A DNA stretch of 64,000 nt, from contig OX419757.1 in NCBI GenBank assembly GCA_948567375.1, forward strand, positions 6,014,001-6,078,000, written 5' to 3'. The position numbers and the translations under genes are program-made. This DNA comes from Lunularia cruciata. Taxonomy: Eukaryota; Streptophyta; Marchantiopsida; Lunulariales; Lunulariaceae. Shown piece by piece: positions 33,648 through 44,253 of this stretch (position 1 is the first letter of the stretch; the number at the start of each line of letters is the position of its first letter). The notes under the pieces are model-generated. The model ran no database searches. It had not been told where the DNA came from and saw nothing but the letters and a program-made list of their open reading frames with translations.

Positions 33648-35200
33648 ATGGGGCCAAAGGCTTCATCTGCAGTTATGACAAGGGAACAAGAGATCTCATT
33701 GATTGTCATGGCAACCATGAGAGCAATGAAGGATTGGGATGAGGAAAGAGACAGGGTGAAAGCACAGTCTTCACAAGTCACAAAGTGTCTGCGTACTGTG
33801 GTGGACCAACAAGGGGAGTTTGATGGTAAGGACATGACCAAGTACTTGAAGGTCTACTAGAGAGAGGTAAAACTTCATGATCTGGATGAGAACATTGCCA
33901 TTGCTAGGTTTCCTACGTTGGCAAAGCTCAAAATCAGGAGGTTGGTTGAGGGCTTGGTGAGAGAGGCTGAGAGATGGGAGGAGTTCTCCTAGATGATGAA
34001 GGAAGAATGCTTGCTACAAGATGCGGATCGGGTCACCCAGGCCATGTTCTTGGACAAGGTCAACAATAGGAGTAAAAGTTTAGGCCATCAAGATCTCCTA
34101 AGGGAGTTTAATAAGAGGTTGGGACATCTGTCAGCTTGTGGAGCTGAGGCCATTGAACTACAGAGATCTAACTACTTTTTGAGAGCTGCAGATAGTTGTT
34201 TACGGGATGAGTTGGAATATGCACTCAATCTGCTCCAACCCGATCGACTGGGAGCGGTAGAGTGGGGAAAGATTAAGGAGGTGGTTGTCTAGGTTAGCCG
34301 CAGGTGGAGGCAGAGAGAGCTGGATGAAGAAGCAATAGCCAAAGCACCTATTCAAAGTAACATGGTCGGGTCTGAGAGAGAGAAGGTGGAACAGCAAGTG
34401 AGTGAGATGACCAAGAAGGTTGATGTTGATCTCACGATTGATGGAAGGGCTGAAGATTCTGACCACCAAGGTTGACCAGTTGCAGAGCGGGAGTAGCACA
34501 ACAAGGACAGATGGAGAGAGGAGGCAGCCCTATGGATGCATGTGGTGTGACAATAAGAGTCATGCCAAAAGAGACTACCAAGAGCTATCAAAAGCAATAT
34601 GCAAATAGCAATATGCAAAGAAGATAGCCTTCTATGATACTGGAGGGCCAATACCGCTAAACGGTAATAGGGGAGACATGAAGGCTATGCTGGAAAGAAA
34701 CATGGGCAAATGTGAAGTTAGTATGGTAGTCGCCGCTTTTGAGCCCAGTGTGTATAGTGCAATGAGTGAAGTGAAACAATGTGCTGACCTAGGAGAAGTT
34801 GAGAAGAAGAGACTTGCAGAGCAAGTCCGTAGGAAGTCGGGAGTGGGATGTGCCGGTGGCAATAACTGCCATCACGGTGGAAGTTGGTGCTGCTTGGGAT
34901 GCTATGGTGGAAGAGAAACAAAAATATGATCAGCGGATAGAGAGTGAAGTGCAGGCAAGGGAAAAGCAACAGCGTGTAGAACCGGAGAGAAGGCAGGTCA
35001 TAAGGAAAGAGGTGCAGTTCTGTGTTGCACAGAAGAGCAAGGATCAAAATTTGGAGGTCAGAGAAGAGTCCTGGATGGATGTAGATGGGGCTGCAAACCA
35101 AAAGACGGGAGAGAGATCTCCTAGGAAGGGCCCGGGTTGGCTGTTGAGCCAGGACATAGAAATGGATCTTGATCCTCAAGAGATCGCCAAAAAGTTCTAG
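33648..35200 (+). pseudogene. D1 gag
   Basis: The frame opens MGPKASSAVMTREQE and continues through a helical capsid-like region (VVDQQGEFDGKDM, EFNKRLGHLSACG, DELEYALNLLQPDRL). A degenerate zinc knuckle CMWCDNKSHAKRDY lies at about 34537-34578, with the last Cys replaced by Tyr; D0 keeps it. A Lys/Glu-rich tail at 34799-35200 ends in MDLDPQEIAKKF. Stops at 33858, 33990 and 34290 and frameshifts near 34440 and 34860 inactivate it. The gene belongs to a gypsy-type gag distinct from Gy. Confidence 0.75.
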
Positions 35201-35209
35201 AAACAAAAG

Positions 35210-35953
35210 GTGAGGGGTTTCACAAACAAAGAATTCTTTGGTAGTTTAAGGAAGGATGTGCAGGACCTTATCCTTGTCAAGGCAAAGAAGAAATGGTTTT
35301 ACAAGGAAGGATCACACACGTCTTTGTTGTACGAGGACGGAAGTGAGGCTGAAGGAGAAGTAGGGACTTTCGGCCTAGACCTTGAACAGGAAAAGCTAGA
35401 GGATGAGACCCTAGAAGAACATGTTTATGAGGCTGCTCTTGAGGATGAGAAGTCTTTTGTGCCCTTGTTGGAAGAGGTGCAGAACTCTTTTTGGGCAAGG
35501 AGTTGCAGCCAGTGCAAGATCAAGATGCAAGGGGTGAAACACCCAGTGAGAGCGTTGATTGACTCAGGCTCTAAGGTCAACCTCATGTCAAAGGTGATCT
35601 ATGATGAAGGGTGGTGGAAGGTAGACCGTGACATTGACTGGAAGGTAAATAGAACCAAGAATGCATTCTGGAGAGCGTGTCCAAAAGTCAAAATCAAGAT
35701 AGGGAATGTGGTAGAGCCTATTAACGTGTTTGTGCATGATGCCTTGCCCTACCTGGTTATCCTAGGACAGCCCTTCATCACTCAGTTCAGGATGGAGAGC
35801 AAGGTCCTGAATGATGGGACTCACATGGCAAAGGTTAGAAGCCAGAACGGGACCAGAATAGTGCAATTCCCTACTGCCTTGCAGGGCAGCAATAGGAACA
35901 GGAGAGAGTTGAGAGATCCAAAGAAGCTTACTGGAAGGTGGGGTTTCCACTAG
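35210..35953 (+). pseudogene. D1 aspartic protease region (open frame of 247 codons)
   Basis: An uninterrupted frame contains the retropepsin site ALIDSGSKVNLMS (DSG at 35561-35569). About 60 residues later comes the partner segment LPYLVILGQPFITQF, which matches the ILG motif before the C-terminal part of retropepsins. Upstream is the KDVQDLILVKAKKKWFYKEG block shared with D0. It is in a different frame from gag, and no ATG-led independent gene is expected; the protein would normally come from a gag-pro fusion. This frame is intact, but the element as a whole is broken. Confidence 0.75.
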
Positions 35954-36039
35954 GCGTCTTGTCAGAGAAGGTGGGAGGACAAGGCGCCATATGCTACATC
36001 CCACCGCAAGAGATCAGCAAGGAAGACTATTTTGATAGG

Positions 36040-37025
36040 ACCTATGTGGGAATCTAGAGTGGTAGAATTGTTTGCTTTGCACACGAGGGAGCACCTTGGG
36101 AATTTTGTAGAAAAGAATGAAAGGGAAAGAAAGAGTTCTGAAAACAGAAAGGGAAATGGATGATAGCGAGACTATCATTGGAGTGTTGGAGGATTGGGGA
36201 GAAGGCAAGGCAGTCCAAAAGGTGATCGTGGCAATGGAGAAAGGAGAACCTATGATTGAATAGGAAAGGAACTTCATGAAGCACTTTCAGAGTTGGTTCA
36301 TGGAGTGGACTGTAACACCAAGTACAAAACAGTGGACAAGAAGGTTTGTCCCATTGCTGTCCCATTGCAATTGGATGCTTATGAGTTGCTGCATAGGACT
36401 AGAGAGTAACTAAGATTGAGACAAGAAAGGGATATCGGTCATTTGTTTACTAAAGAGACCTTGGCTGAACTTACAATTGGAGGGGATGGTTTTCTCATAG
36501 AAATTGAGCGCCATGCATTTAAGGAGATGATTAGTAAGTGTGGGAAAGCTTTTGCTTTCAAGATTGGGGAGATCGGGTGTGCAAACATGCAAGAAGTCAT
36601 GCCAATGATAATTTTCACGGTTCCTCATGTACCGTGGGATTTGAGACCAATACTAGTGCCTATCAATGAAGGGGACTGGGTGCTGATTTCTGATAACAGC
36701 CTAGACGTATAGCATTTGACCCTCAAGAAGTTTTCCTGCCATTGGCATGGCCATTACCAAAGTTCACGAGAATGCCACCTACAATGTACGAGAGCTAGAT
36801 TATACTGAACATTGTCTACCATACACAGGAAAAAGGGTTAAACTTTTCAAACGGTGATCGGGAACTAGAGGAGGAAAAGACTACAATTGCAGCTCTAAAG
36901 ATGGTTCAGAGGGTGCCACAGAAGGAAACTAGAAGTTTTACATTCTGAACTTGCAAGTGTAGACCGGTGGCTGCACAGGATTGGTTGGGGTGAATGTCAT
37001 TGCAAAACTGATTTAACATAGAGTT
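36040..37025 (+). pseudogene. D1 sequence upstream of RT; RT itself absent
   Basis: The segment at 36416-36712 encodes 98 residues including RDIGHLFTKETLAELTIGG, DGFLIEIERHAFKEM, CGKAFAFKIGEIGC and FTVPHVPWDLRPI. From memory this resembles the stretch just before the RT domain in one group of gypsy pol proteins. Instead of RT, RNase H and integrase, the interior ends within about 300 bp at C4 and the 3' LTR. D1 is therefore non-autonomous, carrying gag and protease only. There are several stops between 35954 and 36415 and after 36712. Confidence 0.55.
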
Positions 37026-37575
37026 TGTGGTACCCATATTTTTTGTTTTTGATTGTTTTATTAGCATTTTAAAGCAGAAGTAGAGGGTTAGAACCTAAAG
37101 AGTGCTAACCTGGGAAGAAATAAGAAGAAGCGGGGAGGTGAAGTAAAACCCAAAGTCAACATCGGGTCAAGACATGAAGTAAGAACCCAAAGACAAAGAC
37201 AAAGAGAGAGAAAGAGACTTTGTATCAGGCGGTGCGACCGGATCCAAAGAACCTGTAACAAACGTCTTTGGAGTCGGTGCAATCAAGAAAGTACGCAGGA
37301 AGAAAGTAATGACCTTGGGATCAAGAACTTCTTGATAGTGACAGGCAACAACTTCACAGAATCAGAAATTTGAGAGGAGGAGCAACTGAAGAGTGACTGA
37401 TTGGCGCAGGACTATAAAATTACAAGTTGCGCAAGGAAGAGGAGCAATGTCTAGTCGCTACCCGGTGCCTATTCAGAGTCGACCTGAAGTGATGCAAATT
37501 GAAAATCCGTAGGAAGAGGAGTGGGTTAGGATTTTGGGGATGATCTTCCACAAGAGAAAAGTGAGCAAGTAGAGT

Positions 37576-38595
37576 GTGGTGAGAGGGCTTGCAATTTGTA
37601 GATTAGAAGTTATAGTGCGGATCAAAGTCTTGACAAGACTTCATATCACGTTCATGGCTTGGAATTGGAACTTCAGTTTTCCAAGTTTCATGGTAGAAAT
37701 TGCAGCAAGCAATTGTAAAGATGGGCCGAAATATGAGGGGAAGAGAGGGAATCCTGCTCAATGCATGGAGGCGGATTGGAGAGTAGTGTTAGGATGGGAA
37801 GCCAGAGAGGTAGGAGGTATCACCTTCTATCAAAAGTGTGATGCTTCAAAAGAGACTGCCAAAGTAAAGAAGTCGTTCAATCAACCCCACACTAAGAATG
37901 GGTATAAGGTGGATAGTTATAGAGACCTTGAGCGGAGAGGAATAGTGAGTGCGATGATGGCCATGTTCAAACCAGAGCAAACCACCTATGTTTCTATGCA
38001 ACAGGCAGTGTTCTTTCACCAAATGTTTGCGGGAGAGGCAATAGATTGGGGGAAATGTCTGCATCAAAGAGTAGAGCAGATGATTTCAAGGTGGAGAATG
38101 GATATGCCACCACATTACTTTGTGCCATTCTCAGCACACTTTTATTTTGGGTTGAACTTGCTGACTTTGGAAGAACGAAGTCAAATGTGGTCGCACTTTC
38201 ATCCAAATTTATGCAAGGAGGCCGATGAAGATGAGCGATACTATATTGAGAGAGTGCAAGAGGGGGTGTACTACAAAGAGAGTAGAAGAGAGAAGATCAT
38301 AGCAATTGACCTTCCAAGGGTGCAAAATAGGGCCAAGCTTGAGAGTCATGTTGCAACAGTACAACCCCAGAAAGTTCCAAAGCTTAACCCAATGGCGGTG
38401 GTAGTGAAGACGAAGGATGTCACGCAGGAAGAAGAAGAAGAATCGGAAGGAGAAACCGGATTGAAGGAAGGAATGTCGGGCAAAGAAGAGGAGTTCATGC
38501 TACAAAGTGAAAAATCAAGTAGCAACAGCAAAGGCAAAGTGGAGGTTCAGCCAAATGCGACAGCCGATGAAAGAGGCCGGAAAGCCGAGTCCTGA
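37576..38595 (+). CDS. Unknown C-family protein, N-terminal part (339 aa)
   Basis: An open frame of 339 codons. After a basic N-terminus it has conserved blocks also found in C6: SFNQPHTKNGYKVDSY at about residues 96-111, MMAMFKPEQTTYVSMQ at about 124-139, and LNLLTLEERSQMWSHFHPNL at about 195-214, followed by EDERYYIERVQEGV. The last 70 residues are acidic, Glu/Ser-rich and low in complexity. I recognise no domain and see no zinc-binding or DSG motif, so it is not an obvious gag or protease. Conservation between C4 and C6 shows it was once selected protein sequence. The start is uncertain; the frame may begin upstream. Confidence 0.5.
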   Translation: MVRGLAICRLEVIVRIKVLTRLHITFMAWNWNFSFPSFMVEIAASNCKDGPKYEGKRGNPAQCMEADWRVVLGWEAREVGGITFYQKCDASKETAKVKKSFNQPHTKNGYKVDSYRDLERRGIVSAMMAMFKPEQTTYVSMQQAVFFHQMFAGEAIDWGKCLHQRVEQMISRWRMDMPPHYFVPFSAHFYFGLNLLTLEERSQMWSHFHPNLCKEADEDERYYIERVQEGVYYKESRREKIIAIDLPRVQNRAKLESHVATVQPQKVPKLNPMAVVVKTKDVTQEEEEESEGETGLKEGMSGKEEEFMLQSEKSSSNSKGKVEVQPNATADERGRKAES

Positions 38596-39057
38596 AGTTT
38601 CCATGCTGGAAAGAGGCAATGAGAAGAAGAAGGGAGAGGAAGGTGTGGCACAACCCCAAGCTGCCAAGAGTAAGAATGTTCTGAGTGTATTTGTAGTGGG
38701 GCCTAGTAACCTTACTTAGAAAGAGGGAGAAAGTTCTGAAGAAGAAACTCTGAAGGTACAAAGATCTCAACTTCGGAGCAAGGTATAAAACATAGAGGAG
38801 TCGGAACCCAAAGTCCGAGCCAAGGACATAAGGTGCAAAGGAGTGGACTATTTGTCTAGGATTGTATGTCTGCTGTTGACAATGTTGCAGCAGAAGAAGA
38901 TGGAGATGATAAGCACCAAACTCAAAGTACCAGATGAATCAACAGTGGTAAAGACCTAGAGTGCCAAAACCTTGTTGCTATGAAGTAAGCTGACAAGAGT
39001 GGAGATGAAGGTCAAAGAACTTCGGGTTGAGGAGGTTCTTGGAGTAAGCACTTTGAG

Positions 39058-39963
39058 GTGACAAGGGAAGAGTTAGTAAAAAGTCGTGAGGAAGTGAAGG
39101 AGATGACTGTGATGACTGCAGGATTGAAAGGAGAACTTGCAGAGGTGCACATCGAGTTGATACACTCTAATGCAATTGCTGTAGTTATGGAGCAAGAGTT
39201 GGAGAGCCTCAAGAAGAGGGCAGCGGAGAAAGATCAGGCCTAGCAATGAGAGTTGACAGAACGTAGTAGAGAAGAAGATCGGTTGAGAAGGTTGATGCAT
39301 GTAGCAAACGAACAACTCTCTGTGCATCCGAGGGAGAAGGAAGCATTAAAAGCTGAATTTGAAGATGAGCTTCAGATGAATTGCAGTGAATTGGAAGAAG
39401 AGAGGAAGAAGGAGAAGCTTACAGTTGTGGAAGAAACCAATGAAGTACAAGGCGTCGTCAATGAAATTAAGGCCATGCTGAGTACGGAAGTTGAATGTAA
39501 ACTCAAAGAGGCGAGGTTGCATGAGCTGAAGTTACTAGTGCAAGAGATGCGCAAGAGCAAGGCAAAGGATACACAATTAAATAATCTCTTAATTTGTCTA
39601 CCAGATAGTGTAGATAGGAAGATTTTAGAGGTGAAGGACAATGTGTGTCTCAGACTAGATCTTATTAGGACGGAATTAGCTAAACTTTGTAGTGAGGTAG
39701 AAGAAGTACAAAGACCCAAAGTAAGAGAGGTAGGAGTGCAGGTGTCTTCAGATTTGACATTTGACACTTTAGAGAAGAGCGGGTCGGAAGATAAAGCGGT
39801 AGAAAGGTTACCCATGACCTCAATTGTAGATCAGAGTGAAGATGTAGTAGAATTGATAGAAGAGTTAGAAGTTATGAAACCCAAGGATAGAGTAGTAGTG
39901 AGTGAAGTTACTTTGGGTTTGGGTTTGAAAGCCGATGACGAGGTTGATATCAGATTAGATTAG
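39058..39963 (+). pseudogene. Unknown C-family coiled-coil protein, C-terminal part
   Basis: In the same frame as 37576-38595, this stretch encodes about 300 codons with two adjacent stops at 39241 and 39247; the part from 39253 is open for 236 codons. Heptad-rich Glu/Lys/Leu sequence (EELVKSREEVKEM, EQELESLKKRAAEK, KEALKAEFEDELQM, ARLHELKLLVQEMRKSK) suggests a long coiled coil. The end, GLGLKADDEVDIRLD, is shared with remnants in C1, C2b and C5. It probably formed one protein with the N-terminal part; a frameshift near 38600-39050 now separates them. Function is unknown. Confidence 0.5.
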
Positions 39964-40009
39964 TAACAGTTTTGAGATAAATGAAGAGGCAGATATGAAG
40001 AGGTGCATT

Positions 40010-40747
40010 CTGTAGGTTAGAAGAGTTGTTGTAGAATGGTATAGTTGTTAGAACTGTCGTTTGCTCCACTTTTTAAGAGTGGCATTTGTAGTATTATGTT
40101 GTTCAATGCTCATTATTTCTGAGAATAGATAAAGTGAAGTATTGTGAAGCAGTGCTCGTTGCTTGAGCTTGATTCAGAGTATCAACATTGTGATTGTGTT
40201 TGTGAGTGTTAGGAACATTTTGAAGTGCAAGTCAGTGTGTTTGTTGGATGTTGCATTCTGCAGCCTTGATCTTCATTTTGTGTGTTTGATCCTGAGTAAA
40301 GTGCAATCAAAGCAATGCCTTGACAGATCTAAGAGGAATTGTAGTGTTGGTAGTATTTTGCATTTGTGAGTGGAGCGTAAAGTTGATGTGAAGCAATTTT
40401 GATTGAGGAAGTGTGCCTTTAGTGGAGGGGTGGAACACAATTATGAGGTGAAGTTGTTTTGTAGTGAAGTGTGGTTTTTGGGAGAGCCTAAATCATCACA
40501 ATCAAGATTGTTTGGAAAGAGTTGAAGGAGTTGTGATTAAGGAGTGTTAATTTGTGACAAGACTGCAAATCAGTGCTTGTTGCTCTCTTCAGGGTGTGGT
40601 TTCTACCTGAGAGATTAAAGACGCAACCAAGAAGAACTACATTGTTACTGTTTGACTTCGTATTTGGACATTTCTGACTCATTTCTGTGCGGGAACAAAC
40701 TTTACTTACCCGATAACCGCAAAAGTGATATTTGTAGAGTTGTCACA
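40010..40747 (+). repeat. C-family terminal block (about 740 bp)
   Basis: This block ends every complete C element and is the most often repeated sequence in the window, with copies near 1, 3094, 4120, 7181, 28176, 31281 and here, in both orientations. It contains gtggtttctacctgagag and ends ccgcaaaagtgatatttg...GTTGTCACA. It probably corresponds to the promoter-distal (R-U5-like) part of an LTR. Opposite orientations make hairpin RNAs possible. Confidence 0.7.
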
Positions 40748-40752
40748 AAGTT

Positions 40753-43700
40753 TGTGCCATTTGGTGAGCTCTAGAGTTTCCCTTTGTAATACTTAATATC
40801 AAGAGTTTCTTTGTGTTACACGACACTTGGAGCTCAACTTTATGATACACTGACACATGACTTGTTAATGGAATTGGAATCTTGGGAATATTTATTTAGT
40901 GTCATTTGAGCAAGCAAATCTTGAGAGAGTATTTTGTCTAGTGCAATTTGAGCAAATAAGTCTCATGTGAGTATTTCAGTTAGTGTTTTGAGCAAAAGGA
41001 TCTTGAGATTTTATTTCGGCCACTTTGAGCAAAAGAACCCTTTTGGGAATCTCCCAAAAATGTTGGTTGGAAGTGTTTGATCTATGAAGGGAATTCTAGA
41101 ATAAGGCCTTAGAGAAGGCTGGACTAAGAGTGGAGTTTTCGGGAAGTGGCAAGGGATTTGAAGGGAAAATGTTTCCCAAAAGCTGAGTTTTAGACAGCAG
41201 AATTTTTTAGAAGAGCAGTATGGCTGAGCGAGAGTTTTGGGAATTGGCAGAGGAATTTTGAAGGAGAAATGCTTCTCAAGATATAGGGTTTTACAGTGAG
41301 AATTTTTTGAGAAGATCAGAAGGGCTGAGAGTGGAGTTTTGGGAAGTGGCAAGGGATTTAAAGGAAAAAGGTTTCCCAAGAGTTGAGTTTCTGAGACAGC
41401 AAGAGTTTCGAGAAGATCAGTAGGGCTGAGAGTGGAGTTTCAGGAATTTGCAAGGGAATTTTGAAGGAGAAATGCTTCTCAAGACATGGGGTTTTTACAG
41501 TGAGAATTTTTGAGAAGATCAGTAGGGCTAAGAGTGGAGTTGTCGGGAAGTTGTAAGGGATTTGAAGGGAAAATATTTCCCAGGAGTTGAGTTTCTTAGA
41601 CAGCAAGAGTTTCAAGAAGATCAGTAGGGCTGAGAGTGGAGTTTCAGGAATTGGCAGGGGAATTTTGAAGGAGAAATGCTTCTCATGACATGGGGTTTTA
41701 AAGTGAGAATTTTTGAGAAGATCAGTGGGGCTGAGAGTGGAGTTTTTGGGAAGTGGCAAGGGATTTGAAGGGAAAATGTTTCCCAAGAGTTGAGTTTCTT
41801 AGATAGCAGGAGTTTCAAGCAGATCAGTAGGGCTGAGAGTGGAGTTTCAGGGATTGGCAAGGGAATTTTGAAGGAGAAATGCTTCTCAGGACATGGGGTT
41901 TTATAGTGAGAATTTTTGAGAAGATTAATAGGGCTAAGAGTGGAGTTTTCAGGAAGTGGCAAGGGGTTTGAAGGGAAAATGTTTCCCAAGAGTTGAGATT
42001 CTTAGACAGCAAGAGTTTCAAGAAGATCAATAGGGCTGAGAGAGATTTTTTGGGAATTGAGAGGGGAATTTTGAAGGAGAAATGGTTCTTACGACATGGA
42101 GTTTTACAGTGAGAATTTTTGAGAAGATCAGTAGGGCTGAGAGTGGAGTTTTTGGGAATTGGCAAGGGATTTGGAGGAAAAATGTTTCCCAGGAGTTGAG
42201 TTTTAGACAGCAAGAGTTTTGAGAACAGCAGTAGGGCTGAGAGAGAGTTTTGGGAATTTGCAGGGGAAATTGAAGGAGAAATGCTTCTTAGGACATGGGG
42301 TTTTATAGTGAGAATTTTTTAGAAGATCAATAGGGTTGAGAGTGGAGTTTTTGGGAAGTGGCAAAGGGATTTGAAGGGAAAATGTTTCATAGGAGTTGGG
42401 TTTAGACAATGAGAATTTTGAGAAGACTAGTAGGACTAAGAGTGGAGTTTTTGGGAAGTGGAAGAGGAATTTGAAGGGAAAATGGTTCCCAAGGGTGGAG
42501 TTTAGACAATGAGGAGTTTCGGAAGATCAGTAGGGCTGGCAAGAAGTTTTGTGAATTGACATGGGTTTGAGGAGAAGTGTTTACAAGAGAACAATGAGGG
42601 TTTTGCGGAGAAACACAAGAGGTGAGTGACACAATTTTGTGAGAAGAGAATGAAGTGACTTGTGTTTTTGTTGGGAAAGGATGTGTGGAGTTTTGGGAGA
42701 AAACAGAAAAAGAGAGAGAGGAAGAAAAGGAAAACCGGGGGTGTTGTGCTAGATAGAGTGCTAGATAGAGAAGACAGACAAAGGGGAAGGAAATTTGAAT
42801 GGGAAAACTGGAGATTGTGGGTTGCGGAGAGATCTTTTGAGAGAAAAGGCTGATAAAAAGAGAGAATTGTAAAGGAAGAAAAATCTGAGGAAAAACGAGG
42901 TCTTGACTGATCAGGGAGATTGAAGGAGAGGAGAGTTTTCAAGCATTTGTTGGCCTGGTCTACAACAGGACAGACAGAGGAGAGAGAAATGCCTTTAGAG
43001 GCCTTTGGGCAGTGACATGACCAGGGAGAGAAATTTGGAAATTGAAGAGCTAATGGGTGTGGATGCAGGGAGAACTTTCAAGGGGAAAAGCTGACATGTG
43101 ACATGAATGACTGAGCAAATGCTGGCACAGGACTTTGAAAATGGAGAGTCAAAGATAGTTGTGCACTGAACTACTGATAGAAGTTTTCTAAAAGGTGAGG
43201 TGCTTTGCAACAACAAAAACAAAGCAAAGAGGGGAAGTATTTTGTGAATGGAGTTTGAAGGAAGAAGAGGACTGGTTCAAAGGAACAAGAGACTAGGGAA
43301 TGTATCAAGGGTTTTTTGAGAAGTGGAAAATTGAGGAGCTGAGTGTGTGGAGACAAGGTTTTTCACAAAAAATGTGGCTGAAGTTTTTGGCAGTGACTGG
43401 AACAGTTAAGAGGTTGAGAATTGATTTATGTGAATAGGAGAGTTGAGGATGTTTCATGAAAGGATCTTTGGTTGAGAACAGAAACCTTTGCAAGGAAGCA
43501 TTGATGGGAGTGCTGCTAGGAGGTGAAGGAAGAGGTCCGGAGTGTGAGTTGTCTTTACTGTTATCAGGCAGAGTATGTGGAAAGTGCCAGCTGAAATGAT
43601 TTTCTATCATAATTTAGTGCAAACACTATATGAACTGGAGTTAATTGGCTTGTCCAAACTTGTGAACCTCGCAGCTTAAAATTTTATGAATGATAAATCT

Positions 43701-44124
43701 TGAGATGGTAGTGTGTTTGATCTATGACTAGCATCAAGGAAGCTCCATTTTAGGATTTCTCAGTCTGTCTATATGAATGGTTTGATTCAGTAGTCTGGGT
43801 GCCAAGTTGAGCCTGAATAGAATACTATTTGTTGTTTGTAAAATTCCTAGCCATTTCTAGGAACAATTGGGTCCAAAAGCATAGCTGAAACCGCGTGAGC
43901 TAGCCTGTTTTGTGAAAGCCGAGGACAAACACAAACCCTCAAGAAATCCAACCTCAGGAAACAAAGAAAACCCCAAATTCTTACAGAGCTGAGATTTCCA
44001 ACACACAAGGAATAGGAAGAGAATGTAAGTCCACGAGAAACTCTAAATTAACTACAATTAAGACAAACTGAGCACAAGCAGCCAGGTGCCCGGTGCACTC
44101 TTGAGGCCAAAAAAATTCCCCGAC
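40753..44124 (+). mobile_element. D1 3' LTR
   Basis: It starts TGTGCCATTTGGTGAGC and ends ATTCCCCGAC, aligning with the 5' LTR at 28730-33520 without the C3 insertion. It is about 3.37 kb long. Chromovirus F coding sequence resumes right after it. There is no clear target duplication (gaacat before D1, ggtgg after), in keeping with a deletion in the F target. No polypurine tract is obvious before it. Confidence 0.8.
41030..42480 (+). repeat. 203-bp tandem array in D1 3' LTR
   Basis: The landmark aaggagaaat occurs at 41261, 41464, 41668, 41871, 42074 and 42273, giving spacings of 203, 204, 203, 203 and 199 bp. Each unit is a dimer of two half-units of about 100 bp. The array has at least six units here against about four in the 5' LTR, so the two LTRs of one element differ in repeat number. 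Confidence 0.85.
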
Positions 44125-44253
44125 GGTGGCTATTGCTAGATTGCATTGATAGAGAGGATGTACAAAAGACTAACTTTCACACAAGGTATAGACATTTTGA
44201 ATGGAGAGTTCTATATTTTAGGCTCACTAATGATCTTGTCGTCTTCATGGATC
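44125..44253 (+). pseudogene. Chromovirus F: RT core segment
   Basis: Translation REDVQKTNFHTRYRHFEW followed by FRLTNDLVVFMD matches the conserved gypsy RT stretch ...EEDIPKTAFRTRYGHYE...FGLTNAPATFM.... It lies between the D1 3' LTR and solo LTR E2, which interrupts it after FMD. The same gene continues at 44946. Confidence 0.8.

Larger units (their letters stand above)
37026..40747 (+). mobile_element. C-family element, copy C4 (longest, 3,722 bp)
   Basis: It runs from TGTGGTACCC to GTTGTCACA, the reverse complement of the ends of C3. Flanks gagtt (37021-37025) and aagtt (40748-40752) are a 5-bp target duplication with one mismatch. It lies exactly at the left edge of the D1 3' LTR. It carries the fullest C-family gene (37576-39963) and then a terminal block of about 740 bp. 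TG...CA ends and 5-bp duplications suggest an LTR or solo LTR rather than a DNA transposon, but no matching internal region is seen. Confidence 0.8.
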
